This document shows positions 17,571 through 26,344 of a stretch of DNA of 63,759 nucleotides, in pieces. Every line of letters starts with the position of its first letter. Position 1 is the first letter of the stretch. Origin of the DNA: Bacteroidota bacterium (GTDB lineage Bacteria > Bacteroidota > Bacteroidia > Flavobacteriales > BACL11). A model generated the notes under the pieces. The model saw nothing but the letters and a program-made list of their open reading frames with translations. It searched no databases and was not told the origin of the DNA. A program made the position numbers and the translations under genes. The stretch lies in contig JAOOLD010000008.1 of assembly GCA_028408365.1 (NCBI GenBank), positions 1 to 63,759 of the forward strand. The letters are read 5' to 3'.

Positions 17571-18449
17571 ATGTTAACAAACAAAATTTTAGTTCCAGTG
17601 GGTTTTTCTGAACAATCCTTAGCTGCTCTAAAACAAGCTTGCCTAATCGCTAAAATAAAAAAATCAGAAGTAATTATTCTAAGTGTCATTGAAGAACAAT
17701 CTAAAATTAGTGGTTTGCTTGTTGATAATCCCTTTGAAGAAATAAGAAATAAAGTAAAAGATAAGCTTGATGAAATTTCAGAAATGCACTCAAGTAAATT
17801 TTCTGTCAAAGTTGACTCATTGGTTGCAAGTGGGAAAATTTATGAGCAAATTGTAGAGGTATCCTCAATGATTAATGCTAATCTAATAGTTATGGGTACT
17901 AATGGGTCTCCCAAGGGCGTAATAAAAAAATTCATTGGCTCAAACGCAGAGAGAGTTGTTAGGTTGTCCAACATTCCTGTAATTACCATAAAGGAAAATA
18001 CAAGTGCTGAAAATTTTGATAATATAATACTTCCACTTGATTTAGGAAAAGAGACTAAAGAGAAGGTTACATTTGCTATTGAATATGCAAGATATTGGAA
18101 TTCAACGATTAGAATAGTATCTGTATTTCTAAAACATAACACTAATGAAAAAAATATACTCATTAAGAACTTGAATCAAGTCTCTAATTTTATTTCTAAT
18201 GCCGGTGTTAAATGTACCTCTGAACTAATAGAAGGAGAAAAAAAACAAAGTCTTGGAGACTTTGTTATTAATTATGAAAAGAAGTTTGACTCTGACCTAA
18301 TTATAATAATGACAAAAAAAGAAGAGTTAGCATTGTCAAACAACTTGAGTGTTACTGCTAGGTATATTATTCACAACTCAAAAATACCTGTGATGAGCAT
18401 CAAACCTAAGCCTAGAAAGTTTATAACTTCACCAACTACTGCCTTTTAA
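17571..18449 (+). CDS. universal stress protein, tandem UspA domains
   Basis: A 292-residue protein with two UspA folds (about 1-145 and 150-285). The first has the ATP-binding-type ending VMGTNGSPKGVIKKFIGSNAERVV followed by SNIPVITI, matching the GxxGxxxxxxxGS(N/V) pattern; the second ends with HNSKIPVMSI but lacks a clear glycine loop, so only the first half probably binds nucleotide. Such two-domain proteins are common in Bacteroidota; a specific role cannot be given. The cinA start codon follows the stop directly, so the two genes are cotranscribed. Confidence 0.88.
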   Translation: MLTNKILVPVGFSEQSLAALKQACLIAKIKKSEVIILSVIEEQSKISGLLVDNPFEEIRNKVKDKLDEISEMHSSKFSVKVDSLVASGKIYEQIVEVSSMINANLIVMGTNGSPKGVIKKFIGSNAERVVRLSNIPVITIKENTSAENFDNIILPLDLGKETKEKVTFAIEYARYWNSTIRIVSVFLKHNTNEKNILIKNLNQVSNFISNAGVKCTSELIEGEKKQSLGDFVINYEKKFDSDLIIIMTKKEELALSNNLSVTARYIIHNSKIPVMSIKPKPRKFITSPTTAF

Positions 18450-19682
18450 TTGAAATCATCTGTAATTTGCATTGGTGATGAAATTCTTATTGGACAAATT
18501 GCTGATACCAACAGTAGATTCATAGCTCAAAGACTAAATTCACTCGGTATTGAGTGCAGTTCTATAAAAATTGTTGGTGATGATAAAAAAGCTTTAGTTG
18601 AAGTAATTAATGAGGAGAGCAAAAGATCTGATTTAATTATTTTAAGTGGTGGTTTAGGACCTACAAATGATGATATAACTAGAGAGGCAATTGCATATTT
18701 CTTAAGTGAAAAACTAATATTCTCTAAACAAGTTTTTGAAAACATAAAAGAAGTTTTTAAAAAATTTGGTAGAACTGATATCACAAATCTAAATAAGCAA
18801 CAAGCCTATATTCCTAAGAGTTGTACTTTTTTTCAAAATGATATTGGAACTGCACCTGCTATTGTAAAAGAATCAGAAAAATTCATCTTAGTTGCTTTTC
18901 CAGGCGTCCCATCAGAACTCATACATCTTTTTGAAAAATTAGAAAAATTTTTAACCTCAAAGCATGAATTTTTACAGATTTATCATAAAACAGTTTCAGT
19001 TTTTGGTATTCCTGAGTCTAAGCTGGCATTAATTATTTCCAGATGGGAGAAAAATATCAAAAAAAATAGTATTAGCCTTTCATACTTACCTAAAAAAGGA
19101 ATTGTAAGATTAAGACTTACATCTAGAGGAAAAGATAAATTAGAATTAAAAAAGAAGATAAATTCTTCATTAATTAATCTTAAAAAAATAATAGATTTTA
19201 GTTATCATGATATTGGAAAGTTAGAGCATGTAATACATGATTTATTGTATAAAAGAGGATTAACAATTTCATGCGCTGAAAGCTGTACATCAGGTGAGAT
19301 TTCTAGTACTATAACCAAAGCTTCAGGTTCGTCAAAATATTTTAAGGGAGGATTAGTTGTTTACAGTAATTTTTCAAAAGTCAATTTATTAAATGTAGAC
19401 ATAAAGAAAATAGAAAAATATGGTGTTGTAAGTGAAGAGGTAGCAAAAGATATGTCACAAAAATGCCTTGAGAAGTTTGATTCTGATTTTTCAATTTCAA
19501 CTACTGGCCTGATGGAAATTGATAATACAAACAAAGGTGTCTTATGCATTTCCTTTTCATCAAAAACAAAAACCCTTTCTAAAAAATTTGAGCTTAAAGG
19601 AAATCGAGAACAAGTTACCAAACAGTCAACAATTCTTGCTATTGAATTTCTTATTTCAGGAATAATGGATAAAATTTTATAG
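18450..19682 (+). CDS. cinA: CinA family protein (competence/damage-inducible; NMN deamidase type)
   Basis: A 410-residue two-domain protein. Residues 1-170 form the MoCF/COG1058 domain, ending [10 protein letters not shown] and [13 protein letters not shown]; residues about 250-410 form the CinA C-terminal amidohydrolase domain with [20 protein letters not shown], which in characterised homologues deamidates nicotinamide mononucleotide in pyridine nucleotide recycling. The start is TTG at 18450, immediately after the uspA stop; the next residues ([20 protein letters not shown]) match the family N-terminus exactly, so no other start is needed. The gene lies upstream of rpmB, a common order in this phylum. 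Confidence 0.93.
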   Translation: MKSSVICIGDEILIGQIADTNSRFIAQRLNSLGIECSSIKIVGDDKKALVEVINEESKRSDLIILSGGLGPTNDDITREAIAYFLSEKLIFSKQVFENIKEVFKKFGRTDITNLNKQQAYIPKSCTFFQNDIGTAPAIVKESEKFILVAFPGVPSELIHLFEKLEKFLTSKHEFLQIYHKTVSVFGIPESKLALIISRWEKNIKKNSISLSYLPKKGIVRLRLTSRGKDKLELKKKINSSLINLKKIIDFSYHDIGKLEHVIHDLLYKRGLTISCAESCTSGEISSTITKASGSSKYFKGGLVVYSNFSKVNLLNVDIKKIEKYGVVSEEVAKDMSQKCLEKFDSDFSISTTGLMEIDNTNKGVLCISFSSKTKTLSKKFELKGNREQVTKQSTILAIEFLISGIMDKIL

Positions 19683-19691
19683 AGATATTTG

Positions 19692-19699
19692 TATATTTG
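19692..19699 (+). promoter_or_regulatory. -7 promoter box of rpmB (TATATTTG)
   Basis: Perfect TAnnTTTG match 18 nt upstream of the rpmB ATG, just after the cinA stop. Confidence 0.55.
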
Positions 19700-19717
19700 C
19701 TACCTAAATTCAAAAAA

Positions 19718-19957
19718 ATGTCCAAGATATGTGCAATAACAGGTAAAAAACCAATGGTTGGAAATAATGTTTCCCATTCTAACAGAAAAACAAAAAGAAA
19801 GTTTTACCCAAATCTTCAAACTAAGAAATTTTTTGTTCCTGAAACAGGAGAATATATAACATTAAAAGTTTCAGCTAAAGCTCTTAGAACAATAAATAAA
19901 AAAGGCATATCTGCTGTTTTGTCTGAAGCAAAGAAAAAAGGCAACATCTTAGTTTAA
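19718..19957 (+). CDS. rpmB: 50S ribosomal protein L28
   Basis: A 79-residue ribosomal protein. The family start [22 protein letters not shown] fixes the ATG at 19718; a frame extension upstream lies across the promoter. The C-terminus [18 protein letters not shown] is typical. In other Bacteroidota rpmB is followed directly by rpmG; here two envelope-protein genes stand between them. Confidence 0.97.
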   Translation: MSKICAITGKKPMVGNNVSHSNRKTKRKFYPNLQTKKFFVPETGEYITLKVSAKALRTINKKGISAVLSEAKKKGNILV

Positions 19958-19978
19958 ATATTTTTATTAAATTTAAGA

Positions 19979-20644
19979 ATGAATACAAAATTTGTAACTC
20001 TTTTGTTTTTGTCATTAATTGTGTTGTTTTCTTCATCTTGTAAAAAAGAAGAGGGTTGCATGAACCCGTTAGCAATCAATTATAATCCAGATGCTGAAGA
20101 AGATGATGGCTCTTGTCTGATATTAGGTTGTACAAATCCTACAATGTTTAACTACGACCCGAACGCAAATACTGATAATGGTGGATGTATTCCTTTCATT
20201 AATGGTTGCACTGATGCAACAATGTTTAACTATGACCCCAATGCAAATACAGACAATGGTACTTGCTTAACTGCACAACAGGCTGCTATTGGCTTTTGGG
20301 ATGTATCACCTGATTGTGATGACATAACAGTTCCTGTTATTGGATCTATTTCATTAAATGATCAAATCCCCGAGAGCATTGAAGTTAACGAAGGATCTGG
20401 AGACATAATTTTCATAGATCTTGGAACAAGCCAAATTGAGGGAAACATTGCTAGCGATGGAACAATTATCGTATCTCCACAAAATACTAATATTGACCTA
20501 ATGGGTTTTTCTGTTGATTTAACAGTAAGTGGTGATGGATTACTAGAAACTGAAAATAGCGGTTATATGGATCTTGATTACGAGTTAGATATACCAATAG
20601 TCGGCACTCAAAATGTTTCTTGTTCAATAATATTGACTAGATAA
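19979..20644 (+). CDS. lipoprotein with Cys/Asp repeats (GC-x-NYxPxAxxDxGxC units)
   Basis: A 221-residue lipoprotein of unknown function. The signal peptide ends with a lipobox at LFSSSC. Residues about 25-100 hold three repeats of about 25 residues of the form GCxxPxxxNYxPxAxxDxGxC; units 2 and 3 share TMFNYDPNANTDNG. Such Asp/Asn-rich cystine repeats are common on secreted Bacteroidota proteins and resemble calcium-binding thrombospondin type 3-like loops. The remaining 120 residues look like an all-beta domain and include GFWDVSPDCDD. The gene is inserted between rpmB and rpmG, 6 nt ahead of the M1 peptidase gene, and the pair is probably cotranscribed with the ribosomal genes. The T9SS protein at 44944-46938 carries one similar unit. 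Confidence 0.75.
   Translation: MNTKFVTLLFLSLIVLFSSSCKKEEGCMNPLAINYNPDAEEDDGSCLILGCTNPTMFNYDPNANTDNGGCIPFINGCTDATMFNYDPNANTDNGTCLTAQQAAIGFWDVSPDCDDITVPVIGSISLNDQIPESIEVNEGSGDIIFIDLGTSQIEGNIASDGTIIVSPQNTNIDLMGFSVDLTVSGDGLLETENSGYMDLDYELDIPIVGTQNVSCSIILTR
20126..20270 (+). repeat. two near-identical tandem coding repeats in the lipoprotein gene
   Basis: Two consecutive repeat units (from about 20126 and about 20203) share long blocks at DNA level, for example acaatgtttaactacgaccc against acaatgtttaactatgaccc and the following aacgcaaatac/aatgcaaatac. The conservation beyond the protein motif indicates a fairly recent internal duplication; the first unit (about 20056) is more diverged. Confidence 0.7.
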
Positions 20645-20649
20645 AATAC

Positions 20650-22308
20650 ATGCTTTACTTTGCAAGATTTATTATTATCTTTCTTGTCTTAGTTGTTCAC
20701 AATCAAATACTTGCACAAAATTACACACAGCAAGACAGCATAAGAGGGACTCTAAATAAATATAGATCTTGCTATGATGTAAAATTTTATGACTTGTTTA
20801 TCATGCTTGATGATATAGAAAGATCAATTGAAAGATCTCATAACATAATGCATATTCAGGCAAATACCAATTTTGATAAAATTCAAATTGATTTGTTTGA
20901 AAACATGGAAATTATGATTATTGAATTTGAGGATGAAATTTTAAATTTTACAAAAAATAAAAATGCTTCCAATATAGAATTTCCAAGAACCATAAAAAAG
21001 GGGGAAATTATTTCATTAAAAATTTGGTTTGGAGGTTATCCAATAACTGCAAAGAACCCGCCATGGGATGGGGGATTCACATGGTCAGAGGATAACAATA
21101 AACCATGGGTTGGTGTTTCTTGTCAAGGAATTGGAGCTAGTCTTTGGTGGCCCTGTAAAGATCATCAATCAGATGAACCTGACAGTATGAGAATAACAAT
21201 ATCTGTGAGGTCACCCTTAAATGCAATCTCAAATGGAAGATTAAAAAGAGATACAAGTTATTGGAGTAATTATATGAATTCCTGGATGAATGAATACGAA
21301 TGGTTTGTTTCATATCCTATAAATAATTATAATGTCACTTTAAACGTTGCAAATTATTCTGGTTTTGAAGATATATTGATTAGAAATGATGACACACTTG
21401 ATTTAAGTTATTATGTTTTAAAAAAAAATTTATCGATAGCTAAAAATCACTTCAAGCAAGTGAAACCAATAATTACTTGTTTAGAAAAATATCTTGGTTC
21501 ATATCCATTTGAAAGAGATGGCTTTACTCTTGTTGAAACTCCTTACCTTGGTATGGAGCATCAAAGTTGCATTGCATATGGAAATAATTATCAAAATGGT
21601 TATAATGGAAATACTAAATTCATAGACAATTTGGAGTTCGACTATATTATATTGCATGAGGCTGGTCATGAGTGGTGGGGAAACAGTATAACAACAAACG
21701 ATATTGCAGATATGTGGGTCCATGAGGGATTTTGTACATATTCAGAGGCTCTTTTCGTTGAATGTTATTATGGTTATGAAAAAATGTTATCGTATCTAAA
21801 AAATCAAAGAAAATTTATTGTTAATGACAAGCCTATCATTTCAGATTATGGAGTCAATAAGCAGGGAAGTAGAGACATGTATTTTAAATCTGCATTGATG
21901 TTACATACTTTAAGAAGTCTAGTTGACAATGACATTCTCTTTTTTAAAATGATTCTAGATATAAATAAGGATTTTAAATATAGATGCATTGATGGAGATG
22001 AATTGATTAACTATATTACTGACTATCTTAAAATAGATTTAAAATTATTTTTTCAGCAATATTTGACTCAATCATCATTACCTGAGTTTAATTATAAATT
22101 AGAAGTAACTGGAAAAGATGTAGTTCTAATATGTAATTGGAATGCTATGAACGGGTTCGATATGCCTATAAAAGTATCAATTGGCAAAAAAGAGGATATC
22201 TGGATAAATACCTCAAATAAAATAAAAGAGATTAAATTAGGTAATATAGACGTTCATGATTTTAGAATTAGGGACGATTTATTTCTGATTAGTGTGAAAA
22301 AAATGTAA
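20650..22308 (+). CDS. secreted M1 family metallopeptidase (gluzincin aminopeptidase)
   Basis: A 552-residue zinc peptidase. Residues 1-23 are a Sec signal peptide ending near ILAQ. The M1 core has the exopeptidase-type motif as GMEHQS (in place of GxMEN), and the zinc site H336-E-A-G-H340 with the third ligand E359 (HEAGHEWWGN then 18 residues to the Glu of HEGF), all intact. The usual helical C-terminal domain of larger M1 enzymes is absent, as in the compact Bacteroidota group. It probably trims peptides in the periplasm or outside the cell. It lies in the rpmB-rpmG interval; its stop codon overlaps the rpmG -7 promoter box. Confidence 0.9.
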   Translation: MLYFARFIIIFLVLVVHNQILAQNYTQQDSIRGTLNKYRSCYDVKFYDLFIMLDDIERSIERSHNIMHIQANTNFDKIQIDLFENMEIMIIEFEDEILNFTKNKNASNIEFPRTIKKGEIISLKIWFGGYPITAKNPPWDGGFTWSEDNNKPWVGVSCQGIGASLWWPCKDHQSDEPDSMRITISVRSPLNAISNGRLKRDTSYWSNYMNSWMNEYEWFVSYPINNYNVTLNVANYSGFEDILIRNDDTLDLSYYVLKKNLSIAKNHFKQVKPIITCLEKYLGSYPFERDGFTLVETPYLGMEHQSCIAYGNNYQNGYNGNTKFIDNLEFDYIILHEAGHEWWGNSITTNDIADMWVHEGFCTYSEALFVECYYGYEKMLSYLKNQRKFIVNDKPIISDYGVNKQGSRDMYFKSALMLHTLRSLVDNDILFFKMILDINKDFKYRCIDGDELINYITDYLKIDLKLFFQQYLTQSSLPEFNYKLEVTGKDVVLICNWNAMNGFDMPIKVSIGKKEDIWINTSNKIKEIKLGNIDVHDFRIRDDLFLISVKKM

Positions 22309-22313
22309 ATTTG
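22306..22313 (+). promoter_or_regulatory. -7 promoter box of rpmG (TAAATTTG)
   Basis: Perfect TAnnTTTG match, 18 nt upstream of the rpmG ATG, starting on the stop codon of the M1 peptidase gene. It would let the ribosomal genes be expressed independently of the two inserted envelope genes. Confidence 0.55.
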
Positions 22314-22331
22314 CATTCTTAAAATTTATAA

Positions 22332-22514
22332 ATGGCAAAAAAAGGAAATAGAATTCAGGTTATTTTAGAGTGTACTGAACATAAATCAAGTGGTTTGCCT
22401 GGGACATCAAGATACATTACCACAAAAAACAAAAAAAACACACCTGACAGAATGGAAATAAAGAAATTCAATCCTATTTTAAAGAAAATGACTGTTCATA
22501 AAGAAATTAAATAA
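22332..22514 (+). CDS. rpmG: 50S ribosomal protein L33
   Basis: A 60-residue ribosomal protein (starts [20 protein letters not shown], with [21 protein letters not shown]). The zinc-binding cysteine pairs of C+ forms are missing apart from a single Cys, so this is a C-minus type, as usual in Bacteroidota. It is followed directly by the DUF4295 gene. Confidence 0.96.
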   Translation: MAKKGNRIQVILECTEHKSSGLPGTSRYITTKNKKNTPDRMEIKKFNPILKKMTVHKEIK

Positions 22515-22670
22515 ATGGCAAAGAAAACCGTAGCATCATTAAAAAATAAAGACGCAAAATCATTTACCAAAGTTGTTAGATTCAAAAAAAATGAGACATC
22601 TGGAGGCTATTCGACTTCTGTTGATATAATGCCAAAAGAAAGCGTTAAAGACTTTCTATCCAAAAAGTAA
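22515..22670 (+). CDS. DUF4295 family small basic protein
   Basis: A 51-residue basic protein (starts MAKKTVASLKNKDAKSFTKV, ends SVKDFLSKK). The ATG immediately follows the rpmG stop. DUF4295 proteins occur at this position between rpmG and ftsY throughout Bacteroidota, and the tight linkage to L28/L33 suggests a ribosome-associated role, which is unproven. Confidence 0.9.
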   Translation: MAKKTVASLKNKDAKSFTKVVRFKKNETSGGYSTSVDIMPKESVKDFLSKK

Positions 22671-22707
22671 AAAGTATTGAATAGCTTTCTTTAGCTATAT
22701 TTATAAA

Positions 22708-23709
22708 ATGAATTTTTTTAAAAAGTTAAAAGAAAGTCTAACTGGAAAAAAAACACAAGATTCAGTTGCTGAAAATCAAAATGCAGAGAAAAAATCTGCT
22801 GAAGTTTTAAAAAAGGGTCTTAAGAAAACTAAAAATTCTTTTTTTGGTAATTTTTCAAAATCACTTGTGGGAAAATCAAAAATCTCTGATCAAGAATTGG
22901 ATTCAATTGAAGAAACACTATTGAAGTCTGATATTGGAATAGAAACTTCATTAAAAATAATTGATGCGTTAGAGAAAAGAGTAAGTGACGACAAATTTAT
23001 TCATACCAATGAAATTTATGATTTTTTAAAAGATGAGATTAAAAATCTTTTGTTGCAAAATAAAAAAGATTATAGCTTCTCAGATGAGAAACCTTATGTT
23101 ATAATGGTTGTTGGGATAAACGGAGTTGGTAAAACAACTACAATTGGAAAACTAGCTCACCAATTCAATCAGAACAATTTATCAGTAACCATTGGTGCTG
23201 CTGATACTTTCAGGGCAGCAGCTATCGATCAATTAGAAGTATGGTCAAATAGGACAAATGCTAAGTTAATCAAACAAAAAATGGGATCTGACCCTGCATC
23301 TGTTTGTTTTGACACACTTAAATCAGCAAAGTCCAATGATTCCGATGTAGTTATAATTGATACAGCTGGAAGACTTCACAATAATGTCAATTTAATGAAC
23401 GAATTGACAAAAATTAAGAAAGTAATGTCAAAGGTTTCGATAAATGCTCCTCATGAAGTTATTTTAGTGCTAGATGCTACAACTGGTCAAAACGCTATAG
23501 AACAAGCAAAACAGTTTTCTAAAGCTACTGAGGTTGATTGCATTGCTCTAACTAAGTTAGACGGTACCGCTAAAGGTGGAATAGCAATAGGAATTTCTGA
23601 TCAATTAAATATACCTATAAAGTATATAGGGTTAGGCGAAACGGTAAATGATTTGCAGCTTTTTGATAAAGATAAATTTGTTGATACTTTGTTTAGTAAT
23701 GAAAACTAA
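22708..23709 (+). CDS. ftsY: signal recognition particle receptor FtsY
   Basis: A 333-residue SRP-type GTPase that docks ribosome-nascent chain complexes at the membrane. A short Lys-rich N-terminal region (about 1-35) replaces the long acidic A domain of enterobacteria. The NG domain has the P-loop GINGVGKTT from residue 136, AADTFRAAAIDQLEVW, IDTAGRLHNNVNLMNEL and TKLDGTAKGG. The partner Ffh is encoded two genes downstream (25006-26343). The rimO start overlaps the last codons. Confidence 0.97.
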   Translation: MNFFKKLKESLTGKKTQDSVAENQNAEKKSAEVLKKGLKKTKNSFFGNFSKSLVGKSKISDQELDSIEETLLKSDIGIETSLKIIDALEKRVSDDKFIHTNEIYDFLKDEIKNLLLQNKKDYSFSDEKPYVIMVVGINGVGKTTTIGKLAHQFNQNNLSVTIGAADTFRAAAIDQLEVWSNRTNAKLIKQKMGSDPASVCFDTLKSAKSNDSDVVIIDTAGRLHNNVNLMNELTKIKKVMSKVSINAPHEVILVLDATTGQNAIEQAKQFSKATEVDCIALTKLDGTAKGGIAIGISDQLNIPIKYIGLGETVNDLQLFDKDKFVDTLFSNEN

Positions 23710-25003
23710 AGAACAGAAAAATAATATTAATGTAATAACATTAGGATGCTCAAAAAATACCTATGATTCTGAGATTTTAATGGGGCAGCTTAAAAACAAT
23801 GGAGCAGTAGTCAAGCATGAGAGTGATGATGAATCCTCAGATATTGTCATTATCAACACATGTGGATTTATTGAAAATGCAAAGCAAGAATCTATTGATA
23901 CAATTTTACAACAGGTTGAGAACAAAAAAAAAGGCCTCATAAAAAAAGTCTATGTAACAGGATGTCTTTCTGAAAGATATAAAGAAGATTTGCAAAATGA
24001 AATTAGTGAAGTTGATAAATTTTTTGGAACTAATAATTTAAAAGAACTTTTAGAAGAGCTAAAATTTGATTACAAAAAACAGTTGCTAAATCAAAGAAAA
24101 TTAACCACTCCTAGACATTATGCTCATTTAAAGATCTCGGAGGGGTGTAATAGGAAATGTTCGTTCTGTGCAATACCACAAATGAGAGGAAAACATATTT
24201 CAAAAAAGATTGAGGATATAGTAGATGAGGCTAGAGAGCTTGCAAAAAAAGGAATTAAAGAAATTTTATTGATTGCTCAGGATCTTAGTTATTATGGAGT
24301 TGATATTTACAAAAAAAGAAAGTTACATGACTTACTTGTTGAACTTTCAAAAGTTGATGGAATTGAGTGGATAAGATTACACTATGTTTATCCAACGGGC
24401 TTTCCTTCAAATGTTATTGAACTCATAAATAAAAATGAAAAAATTTGTAGTTACATTGATATGCCTCTTCAGCATATTAGTGATAAAATACTTAAATCAA
24501 TGAGAAGATCAACTACAAAAAAACGTACTAATGAATTGATAAAAAAGATCCGAAAAAGTAAATCTAATATTTCAATAAGAACAACTGTAATTGTAGGCTA
24601 TCCTGGAGAAACAAATGAAATATTTAATGAGCTAAAATCTTGGGTTCTGGAAAGTAAATTTGAAAGATTAGGAGTATTTAAGTACTCACATGAGGAAGAT
24701 ACACACGCATATAATCTAATTGATGATGTTAATGAAGAAGAAAAGCAAAGAAGATATGATGAAATAATGTCAATCCAGAGAGACATTTCATTATCAATCA
24801 ATAAAAATAAAATTGGATCTGAAATTAAGGTTTTAATTGATAGATTTGAAAATGGGTTTTATTATGCAAGAACAGAATTTGATTCTCCTGAAGTAGACAA
24901 CGAAGTAATTATTAGAAATGCGGAGTTTTTGAGAGTGGGAAGTTTTACAAAAGTTAAAATTGTTGACGCTAACTACTATGACTTATTCGCTGAAATTATT
25001 TAA
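23699..25003 (+). CDS. rimO: ribosomal protein S12 methylthiotransferase RimO
   Basis: A 434-residue radical-SAM enzyme that adds a methylthio group to an aspartate of ribosomal protein S12. The N-terminal UPF0004 domain starts NVITLGCSKNTYDSEILMG; the radical SAM cluster motif is CNRKCSFCAIP; the RimO-typical IRLHYVYPTGFP and PLQHISDKILKSMRRSTT follow; a TRAM domain ends the chain. The start ATG at 23699 overlaps the ftsY end by 11 nt and is preferred over an upstream in-frame codon that would add 17 hydrophobic residues found in no RimO. Confidence 0.96.
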   Translation: MKTKEQKNNINVITLGCSKNTYDSEILMGQLKNNGAVVKHESDDESSDIVIINTCGFIENAKQESIDTILQQVENKKKGLIKKVYVTGCLSERYKEDLQNEISEVDKFFGTNNLKELLEELKFDYKKQLLNQRKLTTPRHYAHLKISEGCNRKCSFCAIPQMRGKHISKKIEDIVDEARELAKKGIKEILLIAQDLSYYGVDIYKKRKLHDLLVELSKVDGIEWIRLHYVYPTGFPSNVIELINKNEKICSYIDMPLQHISDKILKSMRRSTTKKRTNELIKKIRKSKSNISIRTTVIVGYPGETNEIFNELKSWVLESKFERLGVFKYSHEEDTHAYNLIDDVNEEEKQRRYDEIMSIQRDISLSINKNKIGSEIKVLIDRFENGFYYARTEFDSPEVDNEVIIRNAEFLRVGSFTKVKIVDANYYDLFAEII

Positions 25004-25005
25004 AT

Positions 25006-26343
25006 ATGTTCCAAAATTTATCAGAAAAATTAGAAAGAGCTTTTAAAACATTAAAAGGTAGGGCTACTATTTCTGACATTAATGTTGCTCAAACTATGAA
25101 AGAAATTAGAAAAGCACTAATTTCTGCTGATGTTGATTATAAAACAGCAAAATCTTTCACTGATAAAGTAAGAGAAAAAGCCATTGGGCAAAAGGTATTA
25201 ACAAGCATTGAGCCTGGACAGTTACTAACTAAGATAATGAAAGATGAATTGGCTGAGCTAATGGGTAGTCAAAGCTCTGATATACAAATTGAGAGAGGTT
25301 TGACAAAAATTTTAGTAGCTGGTTTGCAAGGATCAGGAAAAACCACTTTTTCTGCAAAGCTTGCACTTTTTCTTAAGAAAAATAAAAAATTAAAACCATT
25401 ACTAGTTGCTTGTGATGTATATAGACCTGCCGCAATAGATCAGTTAGAGATACTTTCAAAACAAGTTAACGCAGATTTTTACTGTGAGAGAGATAATAAA
25501 GACCCTGTCAGCATTTCTAAAAATGCCATTAAGTTTTCAAAAACAAACAATAATAATTTGATAATTATTGACACAGCTGGTAGAATTTCAATTGATCAAG
25601 AAATGATGAATGAAATTGGTGAAATCAAAAAAGCTGTTAGTCCAAGTGAAACATTATTTGTTGTGGATGCAATGACTGGACAAGATGCAGTTAACACTGC
25701 AAAGAATTTTAATGAGGTCTTAGATTTCGATGGTGTCGTTTTGACAAAATTAGATGGAGATACAAGGGGTGGTGCAGCATTAACAATAAGATCTGTTGTA
25801 AACAAACCAATTAAATTTATAGGCACAAGTGAAAAAATGGAAGGTCTTGATGTCTTTTATCCCGACAGAATGGCTAGTAGAATTTTAGGAATGGGTGATG
25901 TGATTTCTCTTGTTGAGAGAGCTCAGCAACAATTTGATGAAGATGAAGCTAGAAAAATTCAGAAAAAAATTGCAAAAAATAAATTTGGGTTCGATGACTT
26001 CTATAAACAAATTCAACAAATTAAAAAGATGGGAAGTATGAAAGATTTGGTTGGTATGATTCCAGGTGTTGGAAAAAGTATTAAGGAGATGGATATCGAT
26101 GATGATGCTTTTAAATCTATTGAAGCAATTATTAATTCAATGACTCCTAAAGAGAGAAGTAATCCTGAAATATTAAATGGAAGTAGAAGAAAAAGAATTG
26201 CTGTCGGTTCAGGAAATAGTGTTAATGAAGTAAATAAATTGATAAAACAATTTTCACAAATGAGTAAAATGATGAAAATGATGCAAGGTGGAGGCAAAAA
26301 TAGAGTTATGGATATGTTTAATAATCAAATGCAAAGAAGATAA
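25006..26343 (+). CDS. ffh: signal recognition particle protein Ffh
   Basis: A 445-residue SRP54 GTPase that binds signal peptides as they leave the ribosome. The P-loop GLQGSGKT spans residues 106-113, with ACDVYRPAAIDQLEIL, IDTAGR and TKLDGDTRGGAAL; the Met-rich M domain ends MSKMMKMMQGGGKNRVMDMF. It starts 2 nt after rimO and ends 1 nt before the folD start, so ftsY-rimO-ffh-folD is one operon. No SRP RNA gene is visible, and no gap nearby would hold one. Confidence 0.97.
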   Translation: MFQNLSEKLERAFKTLKGRATISDINVAQTMKEIRKALISADVDYKTAKSFTDKVREKAIGQKVLTSIEPGQLLTKIMKDELAELMGSQSSDIQIERGLTKILVAGLQGSGKTTFSAKLALFLKKNKKLKPLLVACDVYRPAAIDQLEILSKQVNADFYCERDNKDPVSISKNAIKFSKTNNNNLIIIDTAGRISIDQEMMNEIGEIKKAVSPSETLFVVDAMTGQDAVNTAKNFNEVLDFDGVVLTKLDGDTRGGAALTIRSVVNKPIKFIGTSEKMEGLDVFYPDRMASRILGMGDVISLVERAQQQFDEDEARKIQKKIAKNKFGFDDFYKQIQQIKKMGSMKDLVGMIPGVGKSIKEMDIDDDAFKSIEAIINSMTPKERSNPEILNGSRRKRIAVGSGNSVNEVNKLIKQFSQMSKMMKMMQGGGKNRVMDMFNNQMQRR

Positions 26344-26344
26344 A

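Noticed and set aside
22671-25005. SRP RNA gene near ftsY/ffh
   Set aside because: The gaps here are 37 nt and 2 nt; no room for an RNA of about 100 nt and no typical GGAA tetraloop hairpin.
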